Position numbers and translations under genes: made by a program. Positions 38,849 to 49,741 of a stretch of 64,000 bases of DNA are shown piece by piece (positions within the stretch are counted from its first letter, which is position 1; the number at the start of each line of letters is the position of its first letter). Origin of the DNA: Brachionus rotundiformis (Eukaryota; Rotifera; Eurotatoria; Ploima; Brachionidae); assembly GCA_016802295.1 (NCBI GenBank), contig JAESIW010000064.1:248001-312000 (forward strand). Reading direction: 5' to 3'. Below the pieces are notes generated by a model, which did no database searches, had not been told where the DNA came from, and saw nothing but the letters and a program-made list of their open reading frames with translations.

Positions 38849-41549
38849 ATGTCATATGCAGTAAGATTATCTTTTTTTTTATTTTTATTTTGAATAAATC
38901 ATTTTAAAAAAGACAGCACCAGACAGCGTTTTCGACCAGATACGGAACAATTTTGTCCAAAAATATAAATGTAATTGTTTAAAAATAGATTTAAAACATT
39001 TTTATACATTCTAAACGAAATTTTGTTTTATTATTTGATTATCTATGGAAAGTAAACTCTTATACTTATCATAAATTTAATCACATTCACTTTCAAAATA
39101 AGATTTAATAAATGTTTTATTTATTTAATTAATTATTTATTTCATAAAAGCAAATATTGAAAAAGAAGTCTATCACCCAAAAGATGTTGAACGAATTAAG
39201 GCAAGCAGCAGTTGGTTGCGAGCATTTTACAAGCATTCGCTGGAGGAATCGGACCGAACTGTAGAGATGATACATGATGTTTTGAAATGGCGCAAAGATT
39301 TTAAATGCAATGGTAACCTCTTGTGACTTATCGATTTTAATTTTTTTAAAAATGTTAAAATTTAAAAAGATTTGCTGACACCTGGCAAACTTCCAGTACC
39401 AGAAGAACTATTTAAAAAAGGTGCTCTTTTTAAAAGAAATGAGGATAATCAATGCAACCCTTTACGTAATTTTAATAATTAAAAATTCAAACAAACAGAT
39501 CATTAATAAATAATCAAATAGTCCATTTTGTTGTAAAGACTCATAAAAAAGATCAATTTCCTGCTGAACAGATATATCGATTTATAGCTTTTTTCTTCGA
39601 AAAGAACTACAAATTCAATATAGAAGATCCTATTGTCCTTTTACTTGACATGGCAGACACTGGCTATTCAAATTTGGACATGGATTTAATTAAGTTTATA
39701 GTCAACTGCTTAAAAACTTACTATCCTGGTTTAATTGGTACGTGAATGGAAAATTATTTAATTTTTTCTTCAATTAATTGTTTTTAAAAAAAGATTATAT
39801 GATCATTTTTCAAATGCCGTTTATATTCAATGGTTTTATAGTATAAATTTTTAAATTAGAAAAAATCTAATCTAATTTTATAGCTGCTTGGAAAATAATC
39901 AAAAACTGGCTGCCACCCCAAGCAATCAAATTAATAAAATTTGTAGATAAAAAAACAATCAAAGAATTAGTTCATGAAAGTCAATTGTTTGTTCATATGG
40001 GAGGAACAGTAATGATTTATTATTTTATCGATTATCAATAATCCATATGGAATTTAAATTTAAAAAATTATCAATTTTAACTCAATTTAAAGCCGATAAT
40101 TTCAAGATACCATGTTATTTTTTGAAAGTTAAATTTAAAGACTTAATAAGATAATTGAGTATGATATGGAATGTTGAGGTTTAAGATATTATTAGATATT
40201 AAAATTGACTAATTTTCTTAAAAGGATACTTATAAATACACATATATCCGCGATGAGCACGTGATCAAGCCGGCTATTGAGGCTTTTCAGAGTGTAAGCG
40301 AATTCGAACAATACAAATCAGTCGAACCGGTAAGACAAGATAGAATAGATGAAGAAAATTCAGAAAAGATAGATGATACAATTAAGATTGTTCCATCCAA
40401 AAAGGAAATGACAGTATGTTAAAATTATCAAAAATTACTATCTAAATAATTGTTGTCTAGGAAACAAGCTCGACCAAAAGTAAACGAAGTTCCAAAGCTA
40501 GTTTATTAGCACCAAAAAATACACCAAAACAAAATGAGTCATCTTCTAACAGTGTTTTTAATAGTTCCCTTATATCAATTAGCCCCGGTGATGAAATTGA
40601 TTTCAATGAATGTGATGGCAAAAATGACATCATCCAATATATAAGATTGACAAATAATTCTAAATCAACTCTAGCGTATAAAGTTAAATTTACTTCCACA
40701 TTTTTAATTTTATATCAAATTAAAAATACTTCTTTTTTAGATAAAGATCACCTCACCAGATAAATTTCGGGTTAAACCTGGAACTGGCACTATACCCAGC
40801 TCAGGAAGCGTGCAAGTGATGGTAAATTTTTTAAAAGGTAATTTGAAATAAAATAATTCCACATACATTTGAATTTATTGTTTGGATAAGATTATCACTT
40901 GTCTATCAACAATCATAGAGACAAATTTCTGATTCTTTGGACTGAAGTTGGTGAAAAATTTGAACCAAGCGAGATGAATGATTTCTGGAAACAGGCTAGT
41001 TTGAAAAAAGAAAATATTCAAGATCATAAGTAATTATTGTGTAGATAAACATATTAATTTTTTATTTTTAAAAAATTAAAACCTGAAGAATGAAGTGTAT
41101 AGTTAGACGAGCAAATGATTTAAAATTAAATGAAAATTCGAGCTTATTGACAGAAAAATGTGAAATTGCGGCACCATTTAAAGCTACCAAAATACTAGGA
41201 GACAATGTTAAGCTTAAAACAAAGTTTGATGACAAAATACCTGAGGCTAATGGACCAATATCGGATTTGCCCCAAAACGAAACAAGTTACATCAATTTGA
41301 AGCTATACAATTTAGACAAAAATGTATTATTTGTTTATATTTATAATTTTTTTTTCATTTTTTACTTAAAAGATAAACCAAGTGATATTAAATCAGCAAA
41401 ATATTATCAATACTCAGGCGTTTTTAATCAAATTATTTTACATTTTGTTATTATTGAATATGATTTTCATAATTCTGCAGTCTAATTATTTTAGTCAATA
41501 TATTGAACCATTTTTCGACTCAATATTATTCAAATCAAATACAAAATAA
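38849..41549 (+). CDS. MOSPD2: Motile sperm domain-containing protein 2
   Basis: Twelve exons: 38849-38860, 38913-38970, 39151-39312, 39370-39465, 39522-39737, 39884-40008, 40225-40413, 40461-40682, 40741-40837, 40891-41029, 41089-41323, 41373-41549; 575 residues (human 518). It has a CRAL-TRIO domain (YHPKDVERIK, VLKWRKDF, DPIVLLLDMADTGYSN, LKTYYPGLI, HMGGTDTYKY). A serine/lysine linker leads to an MSP domain (YIRLTNNSK, SPDKFRVKPGTGTIPSSGSV, DFWKQ). A C-terminal hydrophobic anchor follows (FLIKLFYILLLLNMIFIIL). MOSPD2 is an ER tail-anchored tether whose MSP domain binds FFAT motifs of partners at membrane contact sites. The first coding exon is only 12 nt (MSYA). The linker is longer than in vertebrates. 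Confidence 0.93.
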
Positions 41550-41975
41550 TATTTAAAGAACCATATTTATGTGTTTCCTAATTATTATCATTTAATCTTT
41601 TAGTGTGTTTACAATTTTTATAATGTTTCAAAGAAGAAATGAATTAATTGTTTGAAAATTTATTTTTTTTAAATTTAAATTATTTCAAGAATAAATTTTT
41701 ATTTGATTAAGAATGATCGTTCTTTAACTAGAAAACGATAAATTTTTGCTTTCATGTTTGGCATGATTGAATTTTAGTAAAAATTTTAATTATCAAATTA
41801 ATTTACTTAATTCGAAACTAACTATATATCCTATCTATAAAATCATCCTATTTTATTGTTTATCTTGTTTTGAATGTCTTGAATACAGGATCGTTATTGA
41901 TTTATATAAAACAAAATTTAATTCAAATAAAACACTAAATGAATTTTTTAGTTTTTAATTTTAAATTAAATAATA
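41550..41975. other. Spacer downstream of MOSPD2
   Basis: AT-rich with no supported gene. The 63-codon frame at 41767-41958 starts at no recognisable site and has no family features. Confidence 0.4.
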
Positions 41976-41984
41976 AAAAAATAA

Positions 41985-42301
41985 GGCAAAATGTTATTTT
42001 TTGTACATTTTTATATTTTTACATTTTTGAGAGAAGAAAAAAAAATCTCAAAATCAAAAAATCTAAAAAAATTTTCATTCAAGAAAAGTAATAATAAATT
42101 CGCAATTAATTAAAAGGGATTTTCAAAAAATTATCCTTGGTTTTTACAATTAAATTTTTCTAAAACTCCTTTTAAAGTAATTGCGAATTTATTATTACTT
42201 TTCTTGAATGAAAATTTTTTTAGATTTTTTGATTTTGAGATTTTTTTTTCTTCTCTCAAAAATTTAAAAATATAAAAATGTACAAAAAATAACATTTTGC
42301 C
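41985..42301. mobile_element. 317-bp palindromic (foldback) MITE with 9-bp target-site duplication
   Basis: Arms 41985-42108 and 42178-42301 are inverted copies of 124 bases that differ at one position. They start GGCAAAATGTTATTTT and surround a 69-base centre that is itself partly self-complementary. The 9-mer AAAAAATAA lies immediately outside both ends (41976-41984 and 42302-42310). Near-identical arms imply recent origin or gene conversion between arms. A 9-bp duplication is typical of Mutator-like elements and some foldback elements. It encodes nothing, so it would need a transposase in trans. The AT-rich flank makes chance agreement of the 9-mer a real though small risk. Confidence 0.85.
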
Positions 42302-42310
42302 AAAAAATAA

Positions 42311-43049
42311 TCTTTATTTAGTTTCAATTTTGTTTTGCATTTTTCAATTCACCTTTTTAAATTAGAGAATTAAAATATATGTTTTTATTTTTTCTTATTC
42401 ACAGCAAAGTTCTTCGTTAATAATTTATGAGCTCTATTAAACTATTAATAATAACTTTGCTTCTTTATTATTTAATAATAAGATCATTGTTTAGATTAAT
42501 ATCATTTTGAGATACTAATATAGTATCTTTGTTATTTTATTCATGTTAAAAAGTTTTAAAGAAGTCAAACTAATTGTTTATTATTATTATTTATTAGATC
42601 TCCAGAAAAAAGTAAACTCTTGTTTTTTTAGGTGAAAACACGTTTTAGTTATTATGGGTTTGAGAGAATTTTTTAAAAAGATAATTAGTAAAAATATCAC
42701 GTTGAAAATTGTCACATTTCCTTTTTAAGTAAAATGTACTCTTCTGATAAATATCAAATTCTCATTTTTAAAAATTTTGGGTTTCACTTTGAGAACATGT
42801 CAAAAAATGTCTTGCTTTTTATACTTACTTACTGCAATAAATTATACTTATCCAATTTTGAAATGATACTCAAATAATTAGACTATTTTTAGTTTTTTTT
42901 AATTTAGTGTTTATATTGTCAAAATATTACCTATTAGAATATTTTCGGCATATTTTTCTTATTTTGTCTTATATTTATAAAATTTTAAGACTTTTTTTTT
43001 TTTCAAACAAATTACTTAAACTTATGTTTATCATTATTTTGCATTTAAA
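42311..43049. other. AT-rich spacer, nothing seen
   Basis: No coding or repeat signal beyond simple AT-rich sequence. The open frame 42907-43212 runs into antisense LINE sequence and is not a gene. Confidence 0.5.
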
Positions 43050-43930
43050 CGCAATTAGTGGTAGTGTTTACTGCGACACCAAGAATGTAGTGTCCGAGCC
43101 CATTCCCGTCATTAGGTTGTGTCGAAAAATAGCAGCCTATTCAACTAGTCTATCTAGAGAAGCCTTGAAACCTGAAGTTGACTTGGATGTTACCATATTT
43201 TCCGGTAACTAGTTCCAGTGCCGAACTACTCTGTTTGAAAAAAGGTATGTTCTGCGCTCATTTCAGCCGCAAAATCTTCTCTAGGTTGAGCAGGCGAAAT
43301 TTCTCTCAATACTCTGATGCTTATTGGTGCATCTGGACCTCCTGATCTATTTGCCAGATTTCTGACCAGATTTACTTTTAATTTTTCTGTACATTTCAAT
43401 AAAATCTCCTCTCGCTCTTATTTCACTCAACCTTGTAAAAATCACTCCAGCCAGCTCCAATTCATACGACATGCTTAGCGACACTGGGATCTTTATTGCC
43501 CATTCTTGAATCTTCTCTAACGAATTCACATCTCTTTTCATGCTTGGATTCCAAACCTCATTGAGGCATCTTCATTGGTGTATACGTTCCCTTTTGCATT
43601 CCAAAAACCCTACTCGCTTTCTCACATTTTAAATTGGCGGATCCGCTTTATATCTTTATATCTGATAAGGCTATCATCATCCCCAAGTACGACTCGCTGA
43701 GTTCTCTTACCATCTAAACATTTTGTTCACATAACTCATAACCAGGCAATTTATGAATATGCTACCCTTTGACAACTCACTCATGATAATATCAAGTTTT
43801 TCAAGGAGGTTATTCACCCTAAACCTTTTAGGGGAACGAATCCATGCTGCCTTCCAACTATGCTGACTTAAACTTATTCTCTTGAAGGTTTAGTATTAGA
43901 CTAGCTCTAACAATACAGTAGTCCTCAAAA
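43050..43930 (-). mobile_element. LINE relic, RT thumb and C terminus, CR1/L2/Jockey-like
   Basis: Reading down the minus strand gives VWNPSMKRDVNSLEKIQE (near 43550), RARGDFIEMYR (near 43400), then FSNRVVRHWN, a stop, LPENM and FKASLDRLVE (near 43240-43140). These are successive motifs of the C-terminal third of CR1/L2/Jockey-type ORF2 (VWNP...L.K.Q; RGDLIEMYK; NRVV..WN.LP...SFK..LD). Several stops and frameshifts make it inactive. At its upstream end it abuts a copy of an EGF exon segment from the neighbouring receptor gene. Confidence 0.8.
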
Positions 43931-43999
43931 CCATTGTAGCTACGACCTGACTGACTACAAGTTGAATTATGCTTGCACTTGTTCCGATGTGGTTGGCAC
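43922..43999 (-). pseudogene. Copied EGF segment from the adjacent lectin/EGF receptor gene
   Basis: Bases 43933-43999 are identical over 67 positions to 44923-44989 in the second EGF repeat of the receptor gene. The bases just below (43922-43932) also match 44896-44908 after a loss of about 15 bases. That removes the CTCLS part of the EGF fold, and the frame then runs into LINE-related sequence. The identity is too long for chance, so it is a recent partial duplication. It is not expected to make a working domain. Confidence 0.85.
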
Positions 44000-44403
44000 T
44001 TTGACCGTATCCGTTTAAGATGGAACATTTTTCTAAATGCGGCTGGTTTGACCGACAAAGGGGCAAAAAATTAAATCTAAAATAATAATTCATCACTCTA
44101 AAGCCGATAAAAAGTGAACCAGATTTTTTGATGCTAATTTTTAAACTAACAAGAACTGTCAGAGATAACAATTGGACAAGACCTCCTTACCTTATATACC
44201 AGTATTATGGTAAAACTGAAAAGTATTATTTTTAAATGCTAAGCCGCTGCAAAATAATAAATACTTTTTGGCTTAAAATTATCTATTGGAATTTAAAAAA
44301 ATATAAATAAAAATATTTATTTAAAAAATTTATATTTTATTCAAAATTTTTCAAAATTGCTTTTTACAAAAAAGGAATCAAAATCAACTACTGATGAATA
44401 GAA
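44000..44403. other. Spacer downstream of the receptor gene
   Basis: Sequence between the EGF copy and the receptor stop codon. Weak open frames on the minus strand are unrecognised. It should contain the receptor 3' UTR; several AATAAA hexamers occur on the minus strand near 44280-44340. Confidence 0.4.
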
Positions 44404-47400
44404 TCAAATAATTGTCGAATTTCTATATGGTTCTTCGTCAATAAATGGTAAATCTAAATCATATGAAATATGAAAAGTCTTTTCAAATTTTGCAATGAAT
44501 GGATCCTTGGTAGTGTAGTTAGCGTATATGATCCTACGATATTTTTTTCGCTTTTGTTTACTCTTCATGTCTTCCATGATCTTTTTCATTAAGCGCTTTT
44601 TGCGAATCAATTGTCTTTCCTCTAAAAGACCACTTGGCTCGATTTTGAAAAAAAAACGCAAAAGGTCCAGAGTAATAAAAAACCCATAGGTCAATACTAT
44701 GGCTATAATTGCAAATACTGAAAAAGATCTGGACACATTTTCCTTGAGAACCAAGTCTTCTCGTTTATTTTCACAAAATTCACCAAAATAAAAACTCAAG
44801 CATTCGCATCTAAACGCATTTACCAAGTCTATACATTGAGCCCCATTTTGACATACACCTTCAATACAGTCATCTATGTTTCTTTCACAGTGGTATCCTT
44901 CAAAACCACTCAGACAAGTGCAATTGTAGCTACGACCTGACTGACTACAAGTTGAATTATGCTTGCACTTGTTCCGATGTGGTTGGCACGGTCGCTCATC
45001 TCTCTCACAATACAAACCCTCAAACCCTTCTTGACAAATGCAAATATACTTTTCAATAGACAGATCACTGTAAACACAAGTTGAATTATTTCTGCATTTG
45101 TTCGAACTGGTCAAACATGGATCAAATTTTGTAGTAGTGGTCAAAATAGGTGTCGTTCTTGGAAACGAGTTATTGGACGGAGAAAATAATTTTTGATTGT
45201 AGTCTTGAGTCCAGTTGGAACAACTTTGCTCTTGATACGTGCAGTTTACCTCACATAAGTATGGTAAACTGGTAAAACAATTAGAAACATTAACACAAAA
45301 TTTATTCTGATTCTGGATTATTGTATGTATGGTGTAGTTTATGTTCTCGAATGAATTGAGGTTCATGTTCGGATTATGTGTCTTTTCATCATAGAATAGG
45401 TTTTTCACAAATCCGCAATAGAAACTCGAGTTGTCAATATAAATATCTGGACAAAGAATGTGATCATTAACTCGATTATTTTCAGTTGTCGATCCAGCTC
45501 TTTCCCATAACAGATCATTACCTAGAATAAAATAAATTTAAAAAGTTCATTTTTTTCATTTTATTTTCAAAGGGTTTTTGAGCTTTGAAATTTTTAAATT
45601 TTATTAATACCAAATAATAATTTTAACTTTTTTACAATTTTAAAATTTAATTAAGTCTGATTTTTATTTAATTTATTTAAGAAATTTTTTCACATTTATA
45701 GATCTATCAAAAAATTATATAAATAACTATAAAGATACAAGAAACAGTACAATTGGTATACATTCAGAATCAAAAACAACCTGAGAACTGAGAAATTTGT
45801 AGATGATCTGGATAATGGAAGTAGTTAAAGACCTAAAGAATAGACTAGTTAAATTTAAAGTAAAAAGTACCTTTGGAAGCATGGAATGAAGTCATTTACC
45901 GCAAAGAAACTTAGCTTTATAACAGTGTAGTAAAACAATTGTGTATGGAAACTAATTTTGGGGAATATTTGAGCCAGAAACCAAAAAATTAAATACCTTT
46001 CACGCACTGGAAGTATAATGAGGATTTTAACCAATAAGTCAAGAATAAATGGCTGTGGTTGCTAGGAGAAATATGCCCCCCAAATCGTATCTTTTTTGAA
46101 TAATTTAAGTCCTTAGTTGATAGAAATGTTTCTTCAGATTAAATATTTTGTAGATCTAATTATGCTTTACAAGAAACTAACATAGATAGAACTAAGTCAC
46201 TTTTGATTAGCTTTTAAAAAAGGGGTCTAATGGGGGGAGGCACCTATTTGCAAAGGAATACGGTAGAATGAAAGGAACACACATACAGATCAGTGCCCTT
46301 CAGTGAATGCCATCAATCGCCAGTATCTGTAGGTCAGCAATTGAAAAAGAACTAACCGAAATGGACTTGACACGAGTGGCAGCAGGGTTATGACAAAGGA
46401 TCGACTCGACTGGAAATCTAAAAAAATGATTATATTTTCGAGCGAATAAGGAAGAAAATAACTCCTCATCAATTATTGATTTTAAAATATGTTTTATCTT
46501 AGGTTTTTATTTAAATAAACCATATCAAAAATTAGCAAATAGTTCATTTATTGAAAAAGATTTTAAAAAATTCACAGATAAAGTTCTAAGCTTAATTTCT
46601 TTTCCTAAATCGTGGGTACATTCAGTGCTTTTTGAATTAAGAAATTTAAGTAAATATAAATATATGTTTTATTATTCTAATAAAGGAATGTTTTCTGATA
46701 TCAAACTAAAATTTGAATTGATAAGCTTTGAACTTTCTTTCGCTCTTAACAGACAAAATAGAAATTCCAGATAGAAATTATATGTTTTTTCTAAATGGAA
46801 TTTTATTTAATTCAACAAAAATTAAAATTTTCAATCAAATTAACCAGTATTTTTATTTATTATCATTTAATAATAAATTAAAAATAAAATATTACACAAA
46901 ATAAAAGTAATTAAAGAATAATCAAATATTCTTACATCAGATAATTACATTTAGTCCTTAAATGAATTATTTTTTAATAAAAAAGATGATAAGCTATGAT
47001 AATTTTAACAAATAGCATATAATTTTTTAAAAACTAAATTTGCAAATCTGATTTTATAGATCCAAAAGCGGTGTGCGTTTATTAATATATTTCTAATAAA
47101 AATCTTACTTCTTTTTATGAGATTATTGGCTCCAACATAAATTTCATTTATGCCATTCTGAATCATGAACCTCATTACAAAATTCATTTCTTCATCATCT
47201 TCAATATTGGTCAAGTAAGGCTGTTTGATTGTTCCATATTTGTGAGCCGCTTTAAAACAAGTTTCCTTTATTTAAAAATTAGGAATAAATTTCAAAAATT
47301 TAACAAAAATATTAACAATCGCTTTTGAATATTGAGCAGCAGGATAATTCTTGTAGCATGATGATTTAAATCTAAACCAATCAAGTGGACACTCTAAGAT

Positions 47401-47506
47401 AATATAATTGTTACCAACTCTGACTACTTGCTTAAATTGGTTACTTACCAACTTCATTTCCATAATAGCAATTCAACAGAAACAAAAAAATGATGATAGA
47501 TTTCAT
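44404..47506 (-). CDS. Type I membrane receptor: C-type lectin domain, three EGF repeats, TM
   Basis: Four exons (5'-3'): 47506-47449, 47426-47317, 47265-47109, 45521-44404; 480 residues. A signal peptide (MKSIIIFLFLLNCYYG) leads to a divergent C-type lectin domain (LECPLDWFRFKSSCYKN, ETCFKAAHKYG, FCVNVSNCF...YLCE). No clear EPN/QPD plus WND calcium-sugar motif is seen, so lectin activity is doubtful. A Thr/Pro-rich stretch (TTPILTTTTK) is followed by three EGF repeats at about residues 240-357; the third begins NIDDC like calcium-binding EGFs. A helix at about 376-398 and an 80-residue basic tail (ERQLIRKKRLMKK) end the protein. It is a presumed surface adhesion or recognition receptor. Intron 3 is 1.6 kb, far above the local norm, and holds transposon relics. 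Confidence 0.8.
46290..46430 (+). mobile_element. LINE relic, C-terminal tail of RTE/L1-like ORF2
   Basis: The plus strand reads IEKELTEMDLTRVAAG and, after a frameshift, VMTKDRLDWKS. This matches the closing motif of RTE-type and similar ORF2 proteins (R.T.EKEL.EMG.TW.....A.DR..W.S). It is only about 45 codons long and broken. Confidence 0.5.
46430..46774 (+). other. 115-codon open frame without start codon
   Basis: Open from after a TGA at 46427 to a TAG at 46772-46774, antisense inside the receptor intron. Part reads LISFPKSWVHSVLFELRNL, with balanced residue use. A second open frame follows at about 46750-46904 (EIPDRNYMFFLNGILF). The ORF has no ATG near its beginning and no recognised family. 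It may be a remnant of a fast-evolving gene split by a frameshift. Confidence 0.2.
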
Positions 47507-47778
47507 TCGGCAATTTAAAGAGATAAAATCATCTAAACTTGTTTAAAAAAGTGAATAAACAATTATACAAAAATTGGAGAAAACAACTCCAAGTTCAAGA
47601 TAATGATAAACAATTTAAAACAGGAATATTTGTTCCTCTAGTGTCATATGCATTTTAAATCTTCTTAAATTGTTGTATTTTATATCTATTTATATAATCG
47701 CTTCTAATTGAATAAAATTAAAATATCTGAATTATAAGGATGCAATAAAATATCTTAAATAAGATCAAACAAATGGAT

Positions 47779-48244
47779 TTATCTGTAAGCTCTTTTTTCG
47801 AGCTTGTTTGTTCGAAGAGTGCTGATAAATTTGTATTTTATGCTTAGTGATAGATCAAATTTTACAAACAAATTTTTTAGCATTCGTTTTTGAAAAGTAT
47901 TACGAAATTCAAAGCTGTCAGTAACTTGGTAATTAATAACTTTATTCTTGTTTTTAACTAAAGATATGAATGTATCATTTTCCATGCTGCTGTCAAATTC
48001 TAAATGAGTTAAATTGAACCCTTTATTTGATTTATTGCTGTTAATAGATGGTTCAAAATGTTCAAATATTGCCAACTTTTGAACAAATTTTAAATATTCG
48101 AAATTAATTAGAGTTTTATTTTTAAACAAAACCTATGAGATTAATGAAAAATATGCTTTTCGTTTTACCATTAATATTGCCTTACATGAAATATTTTACT
48201 TCTTGTTTTTAATAATCTGCTTGCATGAAATACATTTGGTTTAT
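47779..48244 (-). CDS. Unrecognised protein, C-terminal part of a possible gene
   Basis: Two exon-like pieces on the minus strand join cleanly: 48244 to about 48182 (PNVFHASRLLKTRSKIFH, donor GTAAGG) and about 48131 to 47779 (FKNKTLINFEYLKFVQKL ... LEKRAYR, stop). The intron between them is about 50 bp, the local norm. The sequence is rich in Asn, Lys and Phe and has no recognised domain. No start codon was found upstream in frame, so it is either partial or a relic. Confidence 0.3.
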
Positions 48245-48649
48245 CTAAAAATTATGAACAAAAGCTGGCTTTTTAGTTTTAGTTTCAAGTTCATAATTAT
48301 TTGTTATCAAAAAATTTAACAAATTATTTAAATTCAAAAGTAATTTGATTAACTTAGTTTAAAAGATAGAATTATTTTATGAAATAAATTAAAGGAACCT
48401 ATTGTGGTGAAAAGAAAATTAATTACGAGTTCCAATCAGACACAAAATTTAATATTATTATTGATTTATTTATTCATCTAATGGATTTATTGATAAAATT
48501 TAAAAAATTAATCAAAACATGTTTATTTAAAAAATAGCGTTTGCCAAAGCTAATTAATTAATTTTAATTTGTTTCTAATCAATTAGTGATAAAAACATCA
48601 ATTTTTTCAATTATAATTCAAAAATAAGAATAATCAATTTTTTTCTTCC
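48245..48649. other. AT-rich spacer, nothing seen
   Basis: No coding or repeat signal could be read here. Confidence 0.5.
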
Positions 48650-49165
48650 GTTCACTTCTTGTGTAGCGTAGGGTCATTACTTTTGCTTTCCACTCAAGTC
48701 TTCACCTTTTCTTCTACCCATGTCTTTCTCATTCCGGTGAGCTCTTTCGTGATTGATAATCTTCATATTATTGCTGGTCGTGCTACCTTTCTTCGCCTTT
48801 GAGGTGTCGGATGAGGTATTCTTTTCATTCTAAGTACATGTCCAAGCCACCATGTTTCAGGCCAGTGCATTCCACAAATCTTTCTCAGGCTAATTTTATG
48901 GAACATGTTCATCCAACTCAGACACTTCCCAACATTCACTTCCATACATCAGTGTTGTATATCTTTATTTTTGTTTCCATGTAGTACTTTGATTTGGTCT
49001 GAGTCTGGCAAATATTCCTTTAGCTTTTTCAAGTCTATTCTTAATGTCTTTATGAGTTCCCATTTTTTCACTTATGATACTTCCCAAATATGTAAATTCG
49101 GTGACACACTCGATTTTTGTACCATCTATGGTAATCGGGGTATCCAATTTGGTTTTTATGCACAT
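48650..49165 (-). mobile_element. LINE relic, RTE/L1-like ORF2 C-terminal region
   Basis: The minus strand reads ITIDGTKIECVTEFTYLGSI with KNRLEKAKGIFARLRP (49165-48965). Next come WLGHVLRM with RRRKVARP (48945-48763), ITKELTGMRKTWVEEK (about 48740-48690), and a frame-shifted TRSERK near 48655. This is the familiar order of the post-RT region of RTE/L1-type ORF2 proteins. Frames change and stops occur, so it is dead. It is a different lineage from the CR1/L2-like relics at 240-1225 and 43050-43930. Confidence 0.75.
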
Positions 49166-49741
49166 AACTCACAAGTTCAGATATCAAGTTAACTATCTTC
49201 TAGGGCAGGCCATAGTTTCTTAATATGGTTGAAGCTATTGGTAGAGGTGTTATTCCTCTCCAATAATCACATATTATTAGGTTGCCTTTTTTCGAAAGCT
49301 TAACAAGAATAATAGTCTTAATATCATTTAAATCAGAGACTTTACAAAAATTTATTGTATAATACAAAAGTACATGGTAAATAAATGATCACTAATTCAT
49401 TTATCCTAAATTTTTCAAGGCACTTTAGTTATTATTTTTGTGCTAACAATGTTGTTGTTTGGAACCTTATTCCATTTGGCAATTTTCGATTATTACAAAA
49501 AAATCTTTAAATTTGATTTATTGTTTTAACAGGTGTTTTACGAAACATTAGCAATATCATTATTATTGTTCCTTTTTTGCTAAAAAATACCTGGTCATAG
49601 CAATTTTAAATCGTTTGAGATTGAGAAAATGTTAATATTTAAAACAAATAAAAATAATTGATAGAATTTCTTAATTAATTTATCAAGGCTAGTTTAACAA
49701 ATTTATTTTCAAAAATAGTAAAAAAAATCAAAAAGTTGAAT
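49166..49741. other. AT-rich spacer, nothing seen
   Basis: The sequence next to the LINE relic, up to about 49300, is slightly GC-richer and may belong to it. No gene is supported. Confidence 0.4.

Larger units (their letters stand above)
45522..47108. other. 1.6-kb intron with transposon relics
   Basis: Intron 3 of the lectin/EGF receptor. The part 45740-46290 is degenerate, GC-richer DNA of unclear type. At 46290-46430 it contains a LINE tail, and at 46430-46774 a 115-codon open frame without a start. Confidence 0.55.

Noticed and set aside
42907..43212. 101-codon plus-strand frame
   Set aside because: Its second half is antisense to LINE ORF2 sequence and its first half is random AT-rich DNA with hydrophobic codons.
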